The notes under the pieces were generated by a model. That model saw nothing but the letters and a program-made list of their open reading frames with translations. It searched no databases and was not told where the DNA came from. A stretch of 64,000 bases of DNA from Rutidosis leptorrhynchoides (taxonomy: Eukaryota > Streptophyta > Magnoliopsida > Asterales > Asteraceae): the NCBI RefSeq assembly GCF_046630445.1, contig NC_092334.1:108325001-108389000 (forward strand). Reading direction: 5' to 3'. Made by a program: the position numbers and the translations under genes. Positions 1 to 11,800 of the stretch are shown in pieces (position 1 is the stretch's first letter; each line of letters starts with the position of its first letter).

Positions 1-2177
1 GTGTATACGTATCTCAGTATTGATCACAACTCAAACTATATATATTTTGGAATCAACCTCAACCCTGTATAGCTAACTCCAACATTCACATATAGAGTGT
101 CTATGGTTGTTCCGAAATATATATAGATGTGTCGACATGATAGGTCGAAACATTGTATACGTGTCTATGGTATCTCAAGATTACATAATATACAATACAA
201 GTGGATTAAGTTATGGTTGGAATAGATTTGTTACCAATTTTCACGTAGCTAAAATGAGAAAAATTATCCAATCTTGTTTTACCCATAACTTCTTCATTTT
301 AAATCCGTTTTGAGTGAATCAAATTGCTATGGTTTCATATTGAACTCTATTTTATGAATATAAACAGAAAAAGTATAGGTTTATAGTCGGAAAAATAAGT
401 TACAAGTCATTTTTGTAAAGGTAGTCATTTCAGTCGAAAGAACGACGTCTAGATGACCATTTTAGAAAACATACTTCCACTTTGAGTTTAACCATAATTT
501 TTGGATATAGTTTCATGTTCATAATAACAATCATTTTCTCAGAATAACAACTTTTAAATCAAAGTTTATCATAGTTTTTAATTAACTAACCCAAAACAGC
601 CCGCGGTGTTACTACGACGGTGTAAATCCGGTTTTACGGTGTTTTTCGTGTTTCCAGGTTTTAAATCATTAAGTTAGATATCATATAGATATAGAACATG
701 TGTTTAGTTGATTTTAAAAGTCAAGTTAGAAGGATTAACTTTTGTTTGCGAACAAGTTTAGAATTAACTAAACTATGTTCTAGTGATTACAAGTTTAAAC
801 CTTCGAATAAGATAGCTTTATATGTATGAATCGAATGATGTTATGAACATCATTACTACCTTAAGTTCCTTGGATAAACCTACTGGAAAAGAGAAAAATG
901 GATCTAGCTTCAACGGATCCTTGGATGGCTCGAAGTTCTTGAAGCAGAATCATGACACGAAAACAAGTTCAAGTAAGATCATCACTTGAAATAAGATTGT
1001 TATAGTTATAGAAATTGAACCAAAGTTTGAATATGATTATTACCTTGTATTAGAATGATAACCTACTGTAAGAAACAAAGATTTCTTGAGGTTGGATGAT
1101 CACCTTACAAGATTGGAAGTGAGCTAGCAAACTTGAAAGTATTCTTGATTTTATGTAACTAGAACTTGTAGAATATATGAAGAACACTTAGAACTTGAAG
1201 ATAGAACTTGAGAGAGATCAATTAGATGAATAAAATTGAAGAATTAAAGTGTTTGTAGGTGTTTTTGGTCGTTGGTGTATGGATTAGATATAAAGGATAT
1301 GTAATTTTGTTTTCATGTAAATAAGTCATGAATGATTACTCATATTTTTGTAATTTTATGAGATATTTCATGCTAGTTGCCAAATGATGGTTCCCACATG
1401 TGTTAGGTGACTCACATGTTCTGCTAAGAGCTGATCATTGGAGTGTATATACCAATAGTACATACATCTAAAAGCTGTGTATTGTACGAGTACGAATACG
1501 GGTGCATACGAGTAGAATTGTTGATGAAACTGAACGAGGATGTAATTGTAAGCATTTTTGTTAAGTAGAAGTATTTTGATAAGTGTATTGAAGTCTTTAA
1601 AAAGTGTATAAATACATATTAAAACACCACATGTATATACATTTTAACTGAGTCGTTAAGTCATCGTTAGTCGTTACATGTAAGTGTTGTTTTGAAACCT
1701 TTTGGTTAACGATCTTGTTAAATGTTGTTAACCCAATGTTTATAATATCAAATGAGATTTTAAATTATTATATTATCATGATATTATCATGTATGAATAT
1801 CTCTTAATATGATATATATACATTAAATGTCTTTACAATGATAATCGTTACATATATGTCTCGTTTAAAAATCGTTAAGTTAGTAGTCTTGTTTTTACAT
1901 ATGTAGTTCATTGTTAATATACTTAATGATATGTTTACTTATCATAGTATCATGTTAACTATATATATATCCATATATATATGTCATCATATAGTTTTTA
2001 CAAGTTTTAACGTTCGTGAATCACCGGTCAACTTGGGTGGTCAATTGTCTATATGAAACATATTTCAATTAATCAAGTCTTAACAAGTTTGATTGCTTAA
2101 CATGTTGGAAACATTTAATCATGTAAATATCAATCTCAATTAATATATATAAACATGGAAAAGTTAAGGTCACTACA
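1..2177 (-). mobile_element. Inverted family-1 LTR, cut by the window start
   Basis: The stretch is the reverse complement of the first ~2.2 kb of the E1 LTR (compare 13471-15640) with only scattered differences. It ends at 2177 with TACA, the complement of the LTR start TGTAGTGACC. The remaining ~1.1 kb of LTR would lie before the window, so solo LTR, 5' LTR and 3' LTR cannot be told apart. The bases after it (GGTTACCCG) continue the interior of B1, so this copy inserted into B1. It stands inverted to the E1 5' LTR only 1.4 kb away. The small reading frames in it are not credible genes. Confidence 0.9.
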
Positions 2178-2456
2178 GGTTACCCGTAAGGATTCACTTT
2201 TGTCAGTCTTCATCAGTTGGTTTGTTGACTTCATGTTGGGGACGTAGTTACTATAGCATTGTGTTTGTTAGGGTATACGATAGAGACGATGTCTCGGTAT
2301 GAAATTTTGGTGAGAGGGGTTGGAAAAAAAAACGCGTGATGATTCCGTGTATACTAAACTATTGTAGTAGATTTCGGAGATGGTGTGCATTGCATGTTCC
2401 AGAATGCGTGCAAGTGTGAAATGGTTAAATGGAATAATCTCCGATTTAATGATTAA
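2178..2456 (+). mobile_element. B1 interior, left fragment
   Basis: Noncoding. It aligns by eye with the reverse complement of 20220-20400 in B2: both read GTTAYCCGTAAGGATT, then a variant of GTTGACY..., then GATRTCTCGG. It is therefore interior sequence of the same family, separated from its continuation at 16956 by the T1 insertion. Its last five bases, ATTAA (2452-2456), are the left target-site duplication of T1. Confidence 0.65.
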
Positions 2457-2939
2457 TGTTCATGCATATTTTTTCCAAGGGAAAACCTACACACGGACAT
2501 CAATGCGAAAGGGTTTTTTTAGGCGTCAACGTCGTTGATCTCCGGTCCAGCTACCGTGAATAACCCGTACCCGAGATGATGATCTCGGGAGGGTGGCCAA
2601 CGAATTGCCCGCCGGTCGATAGTCAGACCCTATCGACGGCAAAGGGAGAAAAAACCCTACAAGACCCGTAGGTAAAAACCCTAGAGTTGCGATCGTGAAG
2701 ACGATCGTGGAGAAGATCCGGCTATAACTGCCGTGTGCATTGCGGACTTGTGGTGGCGGCGTTGCGGTGTGATCGAATGAGGTGGTGCTTTCATTGAGAG
2801 AGTAAGAGTTGTATGCGATTGGGAGATTGTGAACTTGATGTAGGTTTTGCCCCATATTTATAGATGGGAATTAGGGTTAATTGACTTGGGGTCCAAGTTA
2901 ATTGTGTACACCCTAATTGGGCTAAACCCTACGTCATCA
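2457..2939 (-). mobile_element. T1 3' LTR
   Basis: 483 bp, near-identical to the split copy at 3351-3610 + 16728-16950 (differences include GTGCATTGCGG/GTGCGTTGCAG). On the minus strand it starts TGATGACGTAGGG and ends ATGCATGAACA. The bases just upstream on the minus strand (2940-2952) read CTTGGGGGACT, a plausible polypurine tract. Confidence 0.9.
2855..2863 (-). promoter_or_regulatory. TATA box of the T1 LTR
   Basis: CTATAAATA on the minus strand, about 80 bp inside the LTR, agreeing with the orientation given by the primer site. The 5' LTR copy has the same motif around 16866-16874. Confidence 0.55.
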
Positions 2940-3350
2940 AGTCCCCCAAGTTCGGTATGATATTTTTGTCAAGTATCGTATCGAACTTCTCATTATGCTG
3001 CGAAAAATAAGTTCACATGAGCCTGCGCAAACAACTGTGCGTAAACCCGCGAACAGATGCGCAAAGAACCGCATGCAGAGTGCGCAGGGAAACCGCGTGA
3101 ACTACCATGCATAAAACCGCATGAAAATTGCGTCTAAAGTCGCGGACAACTGTGCGCAAAGTGTGCGTAACCTGGGCAAAAGCGCGTGGACAGTTGCGCA
3201 AGCGCGCGAACATCTGTGCTAAATATTCATGTACTTAAACCGCATATAACGAATTAAAAGCTCAATAAGAAAAGACAAACCTTCTCAAACCGAACGATAA
3301 ACGGTAGAAACACGAGACATAATGCATCGTGTCCCACGGATGGCGCCAAA
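2940..3350 (-). mobile_element. T1 interior with CG-rich periodic tract and PBS
   Basis: Noncoding interior. From 3350 downward on the minus strand it starts TTTGGCGCCATCCGTGGGAC, a primer-binding site of the GGCGCC type. From about 3005 to 3225 there is a degenerate 11-13-bp periodic tract with cores such as TGCGCA, CCGCGA, CGCATG and GTGCGC separated by A/T-rich spacers. The 66-residue Arg-rich open frame across it is a by-product of that periodicity. Confidence 0.8.
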
Positions 3351-3610
3351 TGTTCATGCATATTTTTTCCAAGGGAAAACCTACACACGGACATCAATGC
3401 GAAAGGGTTTTTTTAGGCATCAACGTCGTTGATCTCCGGTCCAGCTACCGTGAATAACCCGTACCCGAGATGATGATCTCGGGAGGGTGGCCAACGAATT
3501 GCCCGCCGGTCGATAGTCAGACCCTATCGACGGCAAAGGGAGAAAAAACCCTACAAGACCCGTAGGTAAAAACCCTAGAGTTGCGATCGTGAAGACGATC
3601 GTGGAGAAGA
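3351..3610 (-). mobile_element. T1 5' LTR, distal part
   Basis: First 260 bp (in window coordinates) of the second T1 LTR, matching 2457-2716. It is broken at GTGGAGAAGA, where E1 inserted; the last five bases, GAAGA (3606-3610), are repeated at 16723-16727. Confidence 0.92.
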
Positions 3611-6600
3611 TGTAGTGACCCGAACTTTTTCATGTTTATATATATTAATTGAGATTGATATTTACATGATTAAATGTTTCCAACATGTTAAGCAATCAAA
3701 CTTGTTAAGACTTGATTAATTGAAATATGTTTCATATAGACAATTGACCACCCAAGTTGACCGGTGATTCACGAACGTTAAAACTTGTAAAAAATATATG
3801 ATGACATATATATGGGTATATATATAGTTAACATGATACTATGATAAGTAAACATATCATTAAGTATATTAACAATGAACTACATATGTAAAAACAAGAC
3901 TATTAACTTAATGATTTTTAAACGAGACATATATGTAACGATTATCGTTGTAAAGACATTTAATGTATATATATCATATTAAGAGATATTCATACATTAT
4001 AATATCATGATAATATAATAATTTAAAATCTCATTTGATATTATAAACATTGGGTTAACAACATATAACAAGATCGTTAACCTAAAGGTTTCAAAACAAC
4101 ACTTACATGTAACGACTAACGATGACTTAACGACTCAGTTAAAATGTATATACATGTAGTGTTTTAATATGTATTTATACACTTTTGAAAGACTTCAATA
4201 CACTTATCAAAATACTTCTACTTAACAAAAATGCTTACAATTACATCCTCGTTCAGTTTCATCAACAATTCTACTCGTATGCACCCGTATTCGTACTCGT
4301 ACAATACACAGCTTTTAGATGTATGTACTATTGGTATATACACTCCAATGATCAGCTCTTAGCAGCCCATGTGAGTCACCTAACACATGTGGGAACCATC
4401 ATTTGGCAACTAGCATGAAATATCTCATAAAATTACAAAAATATGAGTAATCATTCATAACTTATTTACATGAAAACAAAATTACATATCCTTTATATCT
4501 AATCCATACACCAACGACCAAAAACACCTACAAACACTTTCATTCTTCAATTTTCTTCATCTAATTGATCTCTCTCAAGTTCTATCTTCAAGTTCTAAGT
4601 GTTCTTCATATATTCTACAAGTTCTAGTTACATAAAATCAAGAATACTTTCAAGTTTGCTAGCTCACTTCCAATCTTGTAAGGTGATCATCCAACCTCAA
4701 GAAATCTTTGTTTCTTACAGTAGGTTATCATTCTAATACAAGGTAATAATCATATTCAAACTTTGGTTCAATTTCTATAACTATAACAATCTTATTTCAA
4801 GTGATGATCTTACTTGAACTTGTTTTCGTGTCATGATTCTGCTTCAAGAACTTCGAGCCATTCAAGGATCCGTTGAAGCTAGATCCATTTTTCTCTTTTC
4901 CAGTAGGTTTATCTAAGGAACTTAAGGTAGTAATGATGTTCATAACATCATTCGATTCATACATATAAAGCTATCTTATTCGAAGGTTTAAACTTGTAAT
5001 CACTAGAACATAGTTTAGTTAATTCTAAACTTGTTCGCAAACAAAAGTTAATCCTTCTAACTTGACTTTTAAAATCAACTAAACACATGTTATATATCTA
5101 TATGATATGCTAACTTAATGATTTAAAACCTGGAAACACGAAAAACACCGTAAAACCGGATTTACGCCGTCGTAGTAACACCGCGGGCTGTTTTGGGTTA
5201 GTTAATTAAAAACTATGATAAACTTTGATTTAAAAGTTGTTATTCTGAGAAAATGATTTTTATTATGAACATGAAACTATATCCAAAAATTATGGTTAAA
5301 CTCAAAGTGGAAGTATGTTTTCTAAAATGGTCATCTAGACGTCGTTCTTTCGACTGAAATGACTACCTTTACAAAAATGACTTGTAACTTATTTTTCCGA
5401 CTATAAACCTATAATTTTTCTGTTTAGATTCATAAAATAGAGTTCAATATGAAACCATAGCAATTTGATTCACTCAAAACGGATTTAAAATGAAGAAGTT
5501 ATGGGTAAAACAAGATTGGATAATTTTTCTCATTTTAGCTACGTGAAAATTGGTAACAAATCTATTCCAACCATAACTTAATCAACTTGTATTGTATATT
5601 ATGTAATCTTGAGATACCATAGACACGTATACAATGTTTCGACCTATCATGTTGACACATCTATATATATTTCGGAACAACCATAGACACTCTATATGTG
5701 AATGTTGGAGTTAGCCATACAGGGTTGAGGTTGATTCCAAAATATATATAGTTTGAGTTGTGATCAATACTGAGATACGTATACACTGGGTCGTGGATTG
5801 ATTCAAGATAATATTTATCGATTTATTTCTGTACATCTAACTGTGGACAACTAGTTGTAGGTTACTAACGAGGACAGCTGACTTAATAAACTTAAAACAT
5901 CAAAATATATTAAAAGTGTTGTAAATATATTTTGAACATACTTTGATATATATGTATATATTGTTATAGGTTCGTGAATCAACCAGTGGCCAAGTCTTAC
6001 TTCCCGACGAAGTAAAAATCCGTGAAAGTGAGTTATAGTCCCACTTTTAAAATCTAATATTTTTGGGATGAGAATACATGCAGGTTTTAAAAATGATTTA
6101 CAAAATAGACACAAGTACGTGAAACTACATTCTATGGTTGAATTATCGAAATCGAATATGCCCCTTTTTATTAAGTCTGGTAATCTAAGAATTAGGGAAC
6201 AGACACCCTAATTGACGCGAATCCTAAAGATAGATCTATTGGGCCTAACAAACCCCATCCAAAGTACCGGATGCTTTAGTACTTCAAAATTTATATCATA
6301 TCCGAAGGGTGTCCCGGAATGATGGGGATATTCTTATATATGCATCTTGTTAATGTCGGTTACCAGGTGTTCACCATATGAATGATTTTTATCTCTATGT
6401 ATGGGATGTGTATTGAAATATGAAATCTTGTGGTCTATTATTATGATTTGATATATATAGGTTAAACCTATAACTCACCAACATTTTTGTTGACGTTTTA
6501 AGCATGTTTATTCTCAGGTGATTATTAAGAGCTTCCGCTGTCGCATACTTAAATAAAGACGAGATTTGGAGTCTATGCTTGTATGATATTGTGTAAAAAC

Positions 6601-6862
6601 TGCATTCAAGAAACTTATTTTGTTGTAACATATTTGTATTGTAAACCATTATGTAATGGTCGTGTGTAAACAGGATATTTTAGATTATCATTATTTGATA
6701 ATCTACGTAAAGCTTTTTAAAACCTTTATCTATGAAATAAAGGTTATGGTTTGTTTTAAAAATGAATGCAGTCTTTGAAAAACGTCTCATATAGAGGTCA
6801 AAACCTCGCAACGAAATCAATTAATATGGAACGTTTTTAATCAATAAGAACGGGACATTTCA
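3611..6862 (+). mobile_element. E1 5' LTR
   Basis: 3252 bp, same length as the 3' LTR. A TATA-like TATTTATA lies near 4171 and an AATAAA polyadenylation-type signal near 6736. Extended terminal inverted similarity joins the start (TGTAGTGACCCG) and the end (CGGGACATTTCA). Small open frames at 4185-4418 (+), 5851-6114 (-) and 6395-6649 (-) recur in the 3' LTR only because the LTR is duplicated. Confidence 0.95.
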
Positions 6863-6864
6863 GT

Positions 6865-6876
6865 TGGTATCAGAGC
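6865..6876 (+). other. E1 primer-binding site
   Basis: TGGTATCAGAGC, complementary to the 3' end of plant initiator tRNA-Met, two bases after the LTR end (CA|GT|TGGTATC). L3 and E4 (+) and B2 (-) carry the same site. Confidence 0.95.
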
Positions 6877-7071
6877 GTTGGTCTTAGAGAACCAGAATTT
6901 TGCATTAGTGTGTCTTATCGAGTTTGTTAGGATGCATTAGTGAGTCTGGAGTTCGACCGTGTTTACTTGAAAAATGATTGCTTAACAAATTTTGTTGGAA
7001 ACTATATATTTTTAACATGTGAATATTATGTGATATATTAATCTCTTAACGCGTTTGATATTATGTGATAG

Positions 7072-7686
7072 ATGTCTACCTCTAGAACAAGTCCCATTGA
7101 CTCACCTAATAATAATGAAGAGTCAAATGTAAATTGGAATGATTCGTGGACTGATTCACAAGTTCCCGAAGAGGAATCGGAAGAAGAGTCGGAACCGGAA
7201 GAAGAATCGGAACCGGAAGAAGAATCGGAACCGGATGAAGAAGTAGAACCGGTGGGGGAAATAATAAAACGGTTAAGTAAACGAAAATCCTCAACCAACC
7301 GACCAAGGTTAATTATGGTCAATGGTGTTTCCGCCAAAGAAGCAAAATATTGGGAGGATTACCAATTCTCCGATGAATCGGATTCCGAAGAGAATTCCGA
7401 TGATGTTATAGAAATTACCCCAACTGAATTTAAAAAGGCAAAAGAAAATAATAAGGGAAAGGGCATAAAAATAGAGAAATCTAATTCCAACCCCGATGAA
7501 CTTTATATGTATCGTCAACCCCCGAAGTCCTTAAGTTGTAACAATGACCCGGGAACCTCTAAACCACCAGGTTTTTCTAAACCAATGTGGATAACGACGG
7601 CTCGTATTAGGGGAACATCATATATCCCTAGAAACTTGGCAAAACGAACCAAAACCGAAGAAGAAGAAACGAGCGAGTCGGAATAA
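7072..7686 (+). CDS. Acidic accessory protein of E1 (unknown function)
   Basis: 204 codons, intact, the first ORF after the primer site. The N-terminal third is very acidic and Ser-rich. It holds three tandem copies of a 15-bp unit coding Glu-Glu-Ser-Glu-Pro (about 7200-7244). A basic stretch follows (IIKRLSKRKS, ~residues 65-74), then a second Asp/Glu/Ser patch (~100-115), a Lys-rich stretch and an acidic C-terminus. No enzyme or known fold is recognisable; most of it looks disordered. It ends 137 bp before the F-box ORF and lies in a region gypsy elements normally leave untranslated. L3 carries an unrelated-looking Ser/Glu-rich ORF at the equivalent position. Possible roles such as a nuclear or chromatin adaptor or an F-box cofactor are speculation. 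Confidence 0.7.
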   Translation: MSTSRTSPIDSPNNNEESNVNWNDSWTDSQVPEEESEEESEPEEESEPEEESEPDEEVEPVGEIIKRLSKRKSSTNRPRLIMVNGVSAKEAKYWEDYQFSDESDSEENSDDVIEITPTEFKKAKENNKGKGIKIEKSNSNPDELYMYRQPPKSLSCNNDPGTSKPPGFSKPMWITTARIRGTSYIPRNLAKRTKTEEEETSESE

Positions 7687-7823
7687 GATAGTTGTATTCG
7701 TGTGGTGTAATATATGTAATATAGTGTTCTTATGCTTTATGATATATGTAAAAATTGCTTGTATTAATAAGTATTTTTTTTATGAATCTAACTCTTGTCT
7801 ATTTTACAGTTTAAAAACACAAA

Positions 7824-8507
7824 ATGGATAGACAACTCAATATTTTAAGAGACCTACCCGGAGACATGATTGATGAAATCTTGTCTAGAGTCGGCCAGAA
7901 TTCCTCGGCACAACTATTTAAGGCGAGATCAGTTTGTAAGACATTCGAAGAACGTTCCAAGAATGTTTTGGTTTATAAGAGACTTTCATTTGAAAGATGG
8001 GGGATATCACATTGGGAAACCCATAAGTTACGATGTGTCTACTTTGACGCATATATTGCGGGGAACCCAAATGCTATTTTACGCAACGGGTTAAGAAATT
8101 ATTTTGACTCAATATATCCGAATATTGGACTTCGTGATTTAGAAAAAGCGGCTAACATGCAACATAAAGAAGCATGTTATGCTTACGGATTAGTAATGTT
8201 CGCTTCTCACCAAAGTGAGAACAAGAACATCGGGCTACAACTATTAAACAAAACATTTCCACAAGTGACGGAGTCGGTAATTGGGGTAAGAAATGAGGTT
8301 TTTAGATTATTACGGGACTGTTGGACATTACGTAACCCTCGTCCCTTTGACGACGTTACAACACGCTGTCTTATCAACGGCCATAACGGTTATGTTCCAC
8401 AAGACCAAGGATGGGAAGTAGTCCTAGTAAAACCAGAATGCATGACTTGTTTCTGGACGTATGAATTACATGTCTTTATTACCTTTGCTGAACGACTTGT
8501 GTACTAG
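7824..8507 (+). CDS. Retrotransposon-borne F-box protein, At2g35280-like
   Basis: 227 codons, intact. Residues ~6-45 form an F-box (ILRDLPGDMIDEILSRV..., then Ala-Arg-Ser-Val-Cys-Lys-Thr-Phe), the Skp1-binding motif of SCF ubiquitin ligase adaptors. Residues ~75-155 resemble the Sel1/TPR-like part of the plant At2g35280/At1g67623 F-box group (YFDAY, then LEKAANMQHKEACYAYGLVMF). The C-terminus has a Cys pair in an ECMTCFWTYEL context, also typical of that group. The ORF lies inside E1 between the acidic ORF and gag, on the element's strand, with no intron, so it was probably captured by retrotransposition and kept. It would recruit an unknown target to SCF for ubiquitination. The start has AAAATGG context. 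The F-box call is strong; the subfamily and any role for the element are inference. Confidence 0.85.
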   Translation: MDRQLNILRDLPGDMIDEILSRVGQNSSAQLFKARSVCKTFEERSKNVLVYKRLSFERWGISHWETHKLRCVYFDAYIAGNPNAILRNGLRNYFDSIYPNIGLRDLEKAANMQHKEACYAYGLVMFASHQSENKNIGLQLLNKTFPQVTESVIGVRNEVFRLLRDCWTLRNPRPFDDVTTRCLINGHNGYVPQDQGWEVVLVKPECMTCFWTYELHVFITFAERLVY

Positions 8508-8848
8508 CTAGAATTATCTTCACAACTATCTTGTATCAAAGTTATTGTGTGCTATATTTCATGCTTTATGTAAAATAAGCGGTATTGTAAGTTTGTAAAA
8601 TATTGTATAAAAGTTTGAACGCGAAATATTATTATAATCAGTTTTTCATATAGAATTGTAGTAGTTGAATTGTATATTAGCTACTAAGTATGAACTTAAC
8701 GGGTAGGTACTACCCGAATTTAAACTTATAAAACGCTAATATGAAGAAAAAGCTTTTATAAATGAGTTCATATTATGCTACGAAATACTATTAACTACTC
8801 TTAATATTCTGTATGATTAACTTGTTCCATTTGACTATTTTGAAGGAA
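8508..8848 (+). other. E1 intergenic leader with PPT-like palindrome
   Basis: Noncoding gap between the F-box ORF and gag. At 8697-8717 it contains TTAACGGGTAGGTAC, identical to the bases just before the 3' LTR (13456-13470), followed by TACCCGAATTT, which resembles an LTR start with a few bases missing. CGGGTAG-GTA-CTACCCG (8700-8716) is a perfect 7-bp inverted repeat. A second plus-strand primer site or the scar of an old LTR junction are both possible. Confidence 0.65.
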
Positions 8849-11800
8849 ATGGCACCGACTACTCGACACACCGTGAATATGAATGAAGAGGAATTCCGTA
8901 CTTTTCTAGCTTCAAACATAGCCGCAGTACAGGCTGCGCTACATACCAACAATAACCTTGGATCTAGCAGTACAGGAAATCGTGTAGGATGCACCTACAA
9001 AGAATTCACTGCCTGCAAACCTTTGGAATTTGATGGAACCGAAGGACCGATCGGATTGAAACGGTGGACCGAGAAGGTCGAATCGGTGTTTGTCATAAGT
9101 AAGTGTACTGAAGAGGACAAAGTGAAGTACGCTACGCATACCTTCACAGGTTCTGCGTTAACATGGTGGAATACCTATCTAGAGCAAGTGGGACAAGACG
9201 ATGCGTACGCACTACCGTGGTCAGCATTCAAGCACTTGATGAACGAGAAGTACCGTCCCAGAACCGAGGTCAATAAGCTCAAGACAGAACTTAGAGGGTT
9301 ACGAACCCAAGGATTTGATATTACCACGTACGAAAGACGATTCACAGAATTGTGCCTATTGTGTCCTGGAGCATTCGAAGATGAGGAAGAGAAGATTGAC
9401 GCATTTGTGAAAGGATTACCGGAAAGAATCCAAGAAGATATAAGTTCACACGAGCCCGCCTCCATACAACAGGCATGTAGAATGGCTCACAAACTAGTGA
9501 ACCAGATTGAAGAAAGAATTAAAGAACAGACTGATGAAGAGGCCAATGTTAAGCAAGTCAAAAGAAAGTGGGAGGAAAACGGTGATAAGAATCACCAATA
9601 CAACAACAACAGCAATTACAACAATAATCGCAACAATTATTCCAACAATCGCAACATCAATCGCAACTACAACAAACGGCCCAACAACAACAACAACAAC
9701 AGCAACAACAACAACAACAGTAACTACAACAATCACCCCAACAACAATAATAACCGCAACAACAACAACAATCAGAAGCAGCTATGCCAAAGGTGTGAAA
9801 AGTACCACTCGGGGTTCTGCACCAAATTTTGCAACAAGTGTAAAAGAAATGGTCATAGTGCGGCGAAGTGTGAGGCCTACGGACCAGGGGTTAATAGAAC
9901 GAAAGGAACAAATGGTGTCGGAACGAGTAATGGCGGAGCAAGTAGTGTCGGAGCAAGTTATGCTAATGTAGTTTGTTATAAATGTGGAAAACCGGGACAC
10001 ATTATTAGAAATTGCCCGAACCAGGAGAACACGAATGGACAAGGCCGCGGAAGAGTTTTCAATATTAATGCGGCAGAGGCACAGGAAGACCCGGAGCTTG
10101 TTACGGGTACGTTTCTTATTGACAATAAATCTGCTTACGTTTTATTTGATTCGGGTGCGGATAGAAGCTATATGAGTAGAGATTTTTGTGCTAAATTAAG
10201 TTGTCCATTGACGCCTTTGGATAGTAAATTTTTACTCGAATTAGCAAATGGTAAATTAATTTCAGCAGATAATATATGTCGGAATCGAGAAATTAAACTG
10301 GTTAGCGAAACATTTAAGATTGATTTGATACCAGTAGAGTTAGGGAGTTTTGATGTGATAATCGGTATGGATTGGTTGAAAGAAGTGAAAGCAGAGATCG
10401 TTTGTTACAAAAATGCAATTCGCATTATACGAGAAAAAGGAAAACCCTTAATGGTGTACGGAGAAAAGGGCAACACGAAGCTACATCTTATTAGTAATTT
10501 GAAGGCACAAAAACTAATAAGAAAAGGTTGCTATGTTGTTCTAGCACACGTCGAGAAAGTACAAACTGAAGAAAAGAGCATCAATGATGTTCCCATTGCA
10601 AAAGAATTTCCCGATGTATTTCCGAAAGAATTACCGGGATTACCTCCACATCGATCCGTTGAATTTCAAATAGATCTTGTACCAGGAGCTGCACCAATAG
10701 CTCGTGCTCCATACAGACTCGCACCCAGCGAGATGAAAGAACTGCAAAGCCAATTACAAGAACTTTTAGAGCGTGGTTTCATTCGACCAAGCACATCACC
10801 GTGGGGAGCTCCTGTTTTGTTTGTCAAGAAGAAAGATGGTACATTCAGGTTGTGTATCGACTACCGAGAGTTGAACAAACTTACCATCAAGAACCGCTAC
10901 CCACTACCGAGAATCGACGACTTATTTGATCAACTACAAGGCTCGTCTGTTTATTCAAAGATTGACTTACGTTCCGGGTATCATCAAATGCGGGTGAAAG
11001 AAGATGATATTCCAAAGACTGCTTTCAGAACACGTTACGGTCATTACGAGTTTATGGTCATGCCGTTTGGTTTAACTAATGCACCAGCTGTGTTCATGGA
11101 CCTTATGAACCGAGTGTGTGGACCATACCTTGACAAGTTTGTCATTGTTTTCATTGATGACATACTTATTTACTCAAAGAATGACCAAGAACACGGTGAA
11201 CATTTGAGAAAGGTGTTAGAAGTTTTGAGGAAGGAAGAATTGTACGCTAAGTTTTCAAAGTGTGCATTTTGGTTGCAAGAAGTTCAATTCCTAGGTCACA
11301 TAGTGAACAAAGAAGGTATTAAGGTGGATCCGGCAAAGATAGAAACTGTTGAAAAGTGGGAAACCCCGAAAACCCCGAAACACATACGCCAGTTTTTAGG
11401 ACTAGCTGGTTACTACAGAAGGTTCATCCAAGACTTTTCCAGAATAGCAAAACCCTTGACTGCATTAACGCATAAAGGGAAGAAATTTGAATGGAATGAT
11501 GAACAAGAGAAAGCGTTTCAATTATTGAAGAAAAAGCTAACTACGGCACCTATATTGTCATTGCCTGAAGGGAATGATGATTTTGTGATTTATTGTGACG
11601 CATCAAAGCAAGGTCTCGGTTGTGTATTAATGCAACGAACGAAGGTGATTGCTTATGCGTCTAGACAATTGAAGATTCACGAAAAAAATTATACGACGCA
11701 TGATTTGGAATTAGGCGCGGTTGTTTTTGCATTAAAGACTTGGAGGCACTACTTATATGGGGTCAAAAGTATTATATATACCGACCACAAAAGTCTTCAA

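Noticed and set aside
2526-2855. 109-codon minus ORF in the T1 LTR
   Set aside because: Lies across LTR control sequence including the TATA box; no recognisable domain and the second LTR copy is broken.
4185-4418. 77-codon ORF in the E1 LTR (again at 14045) and minus-strand ORFs at 5851-6114 and 6395-6649
   Set aside because: They repeat because LTRs are duplicated; no domain, no start context, A/T-rich composition.
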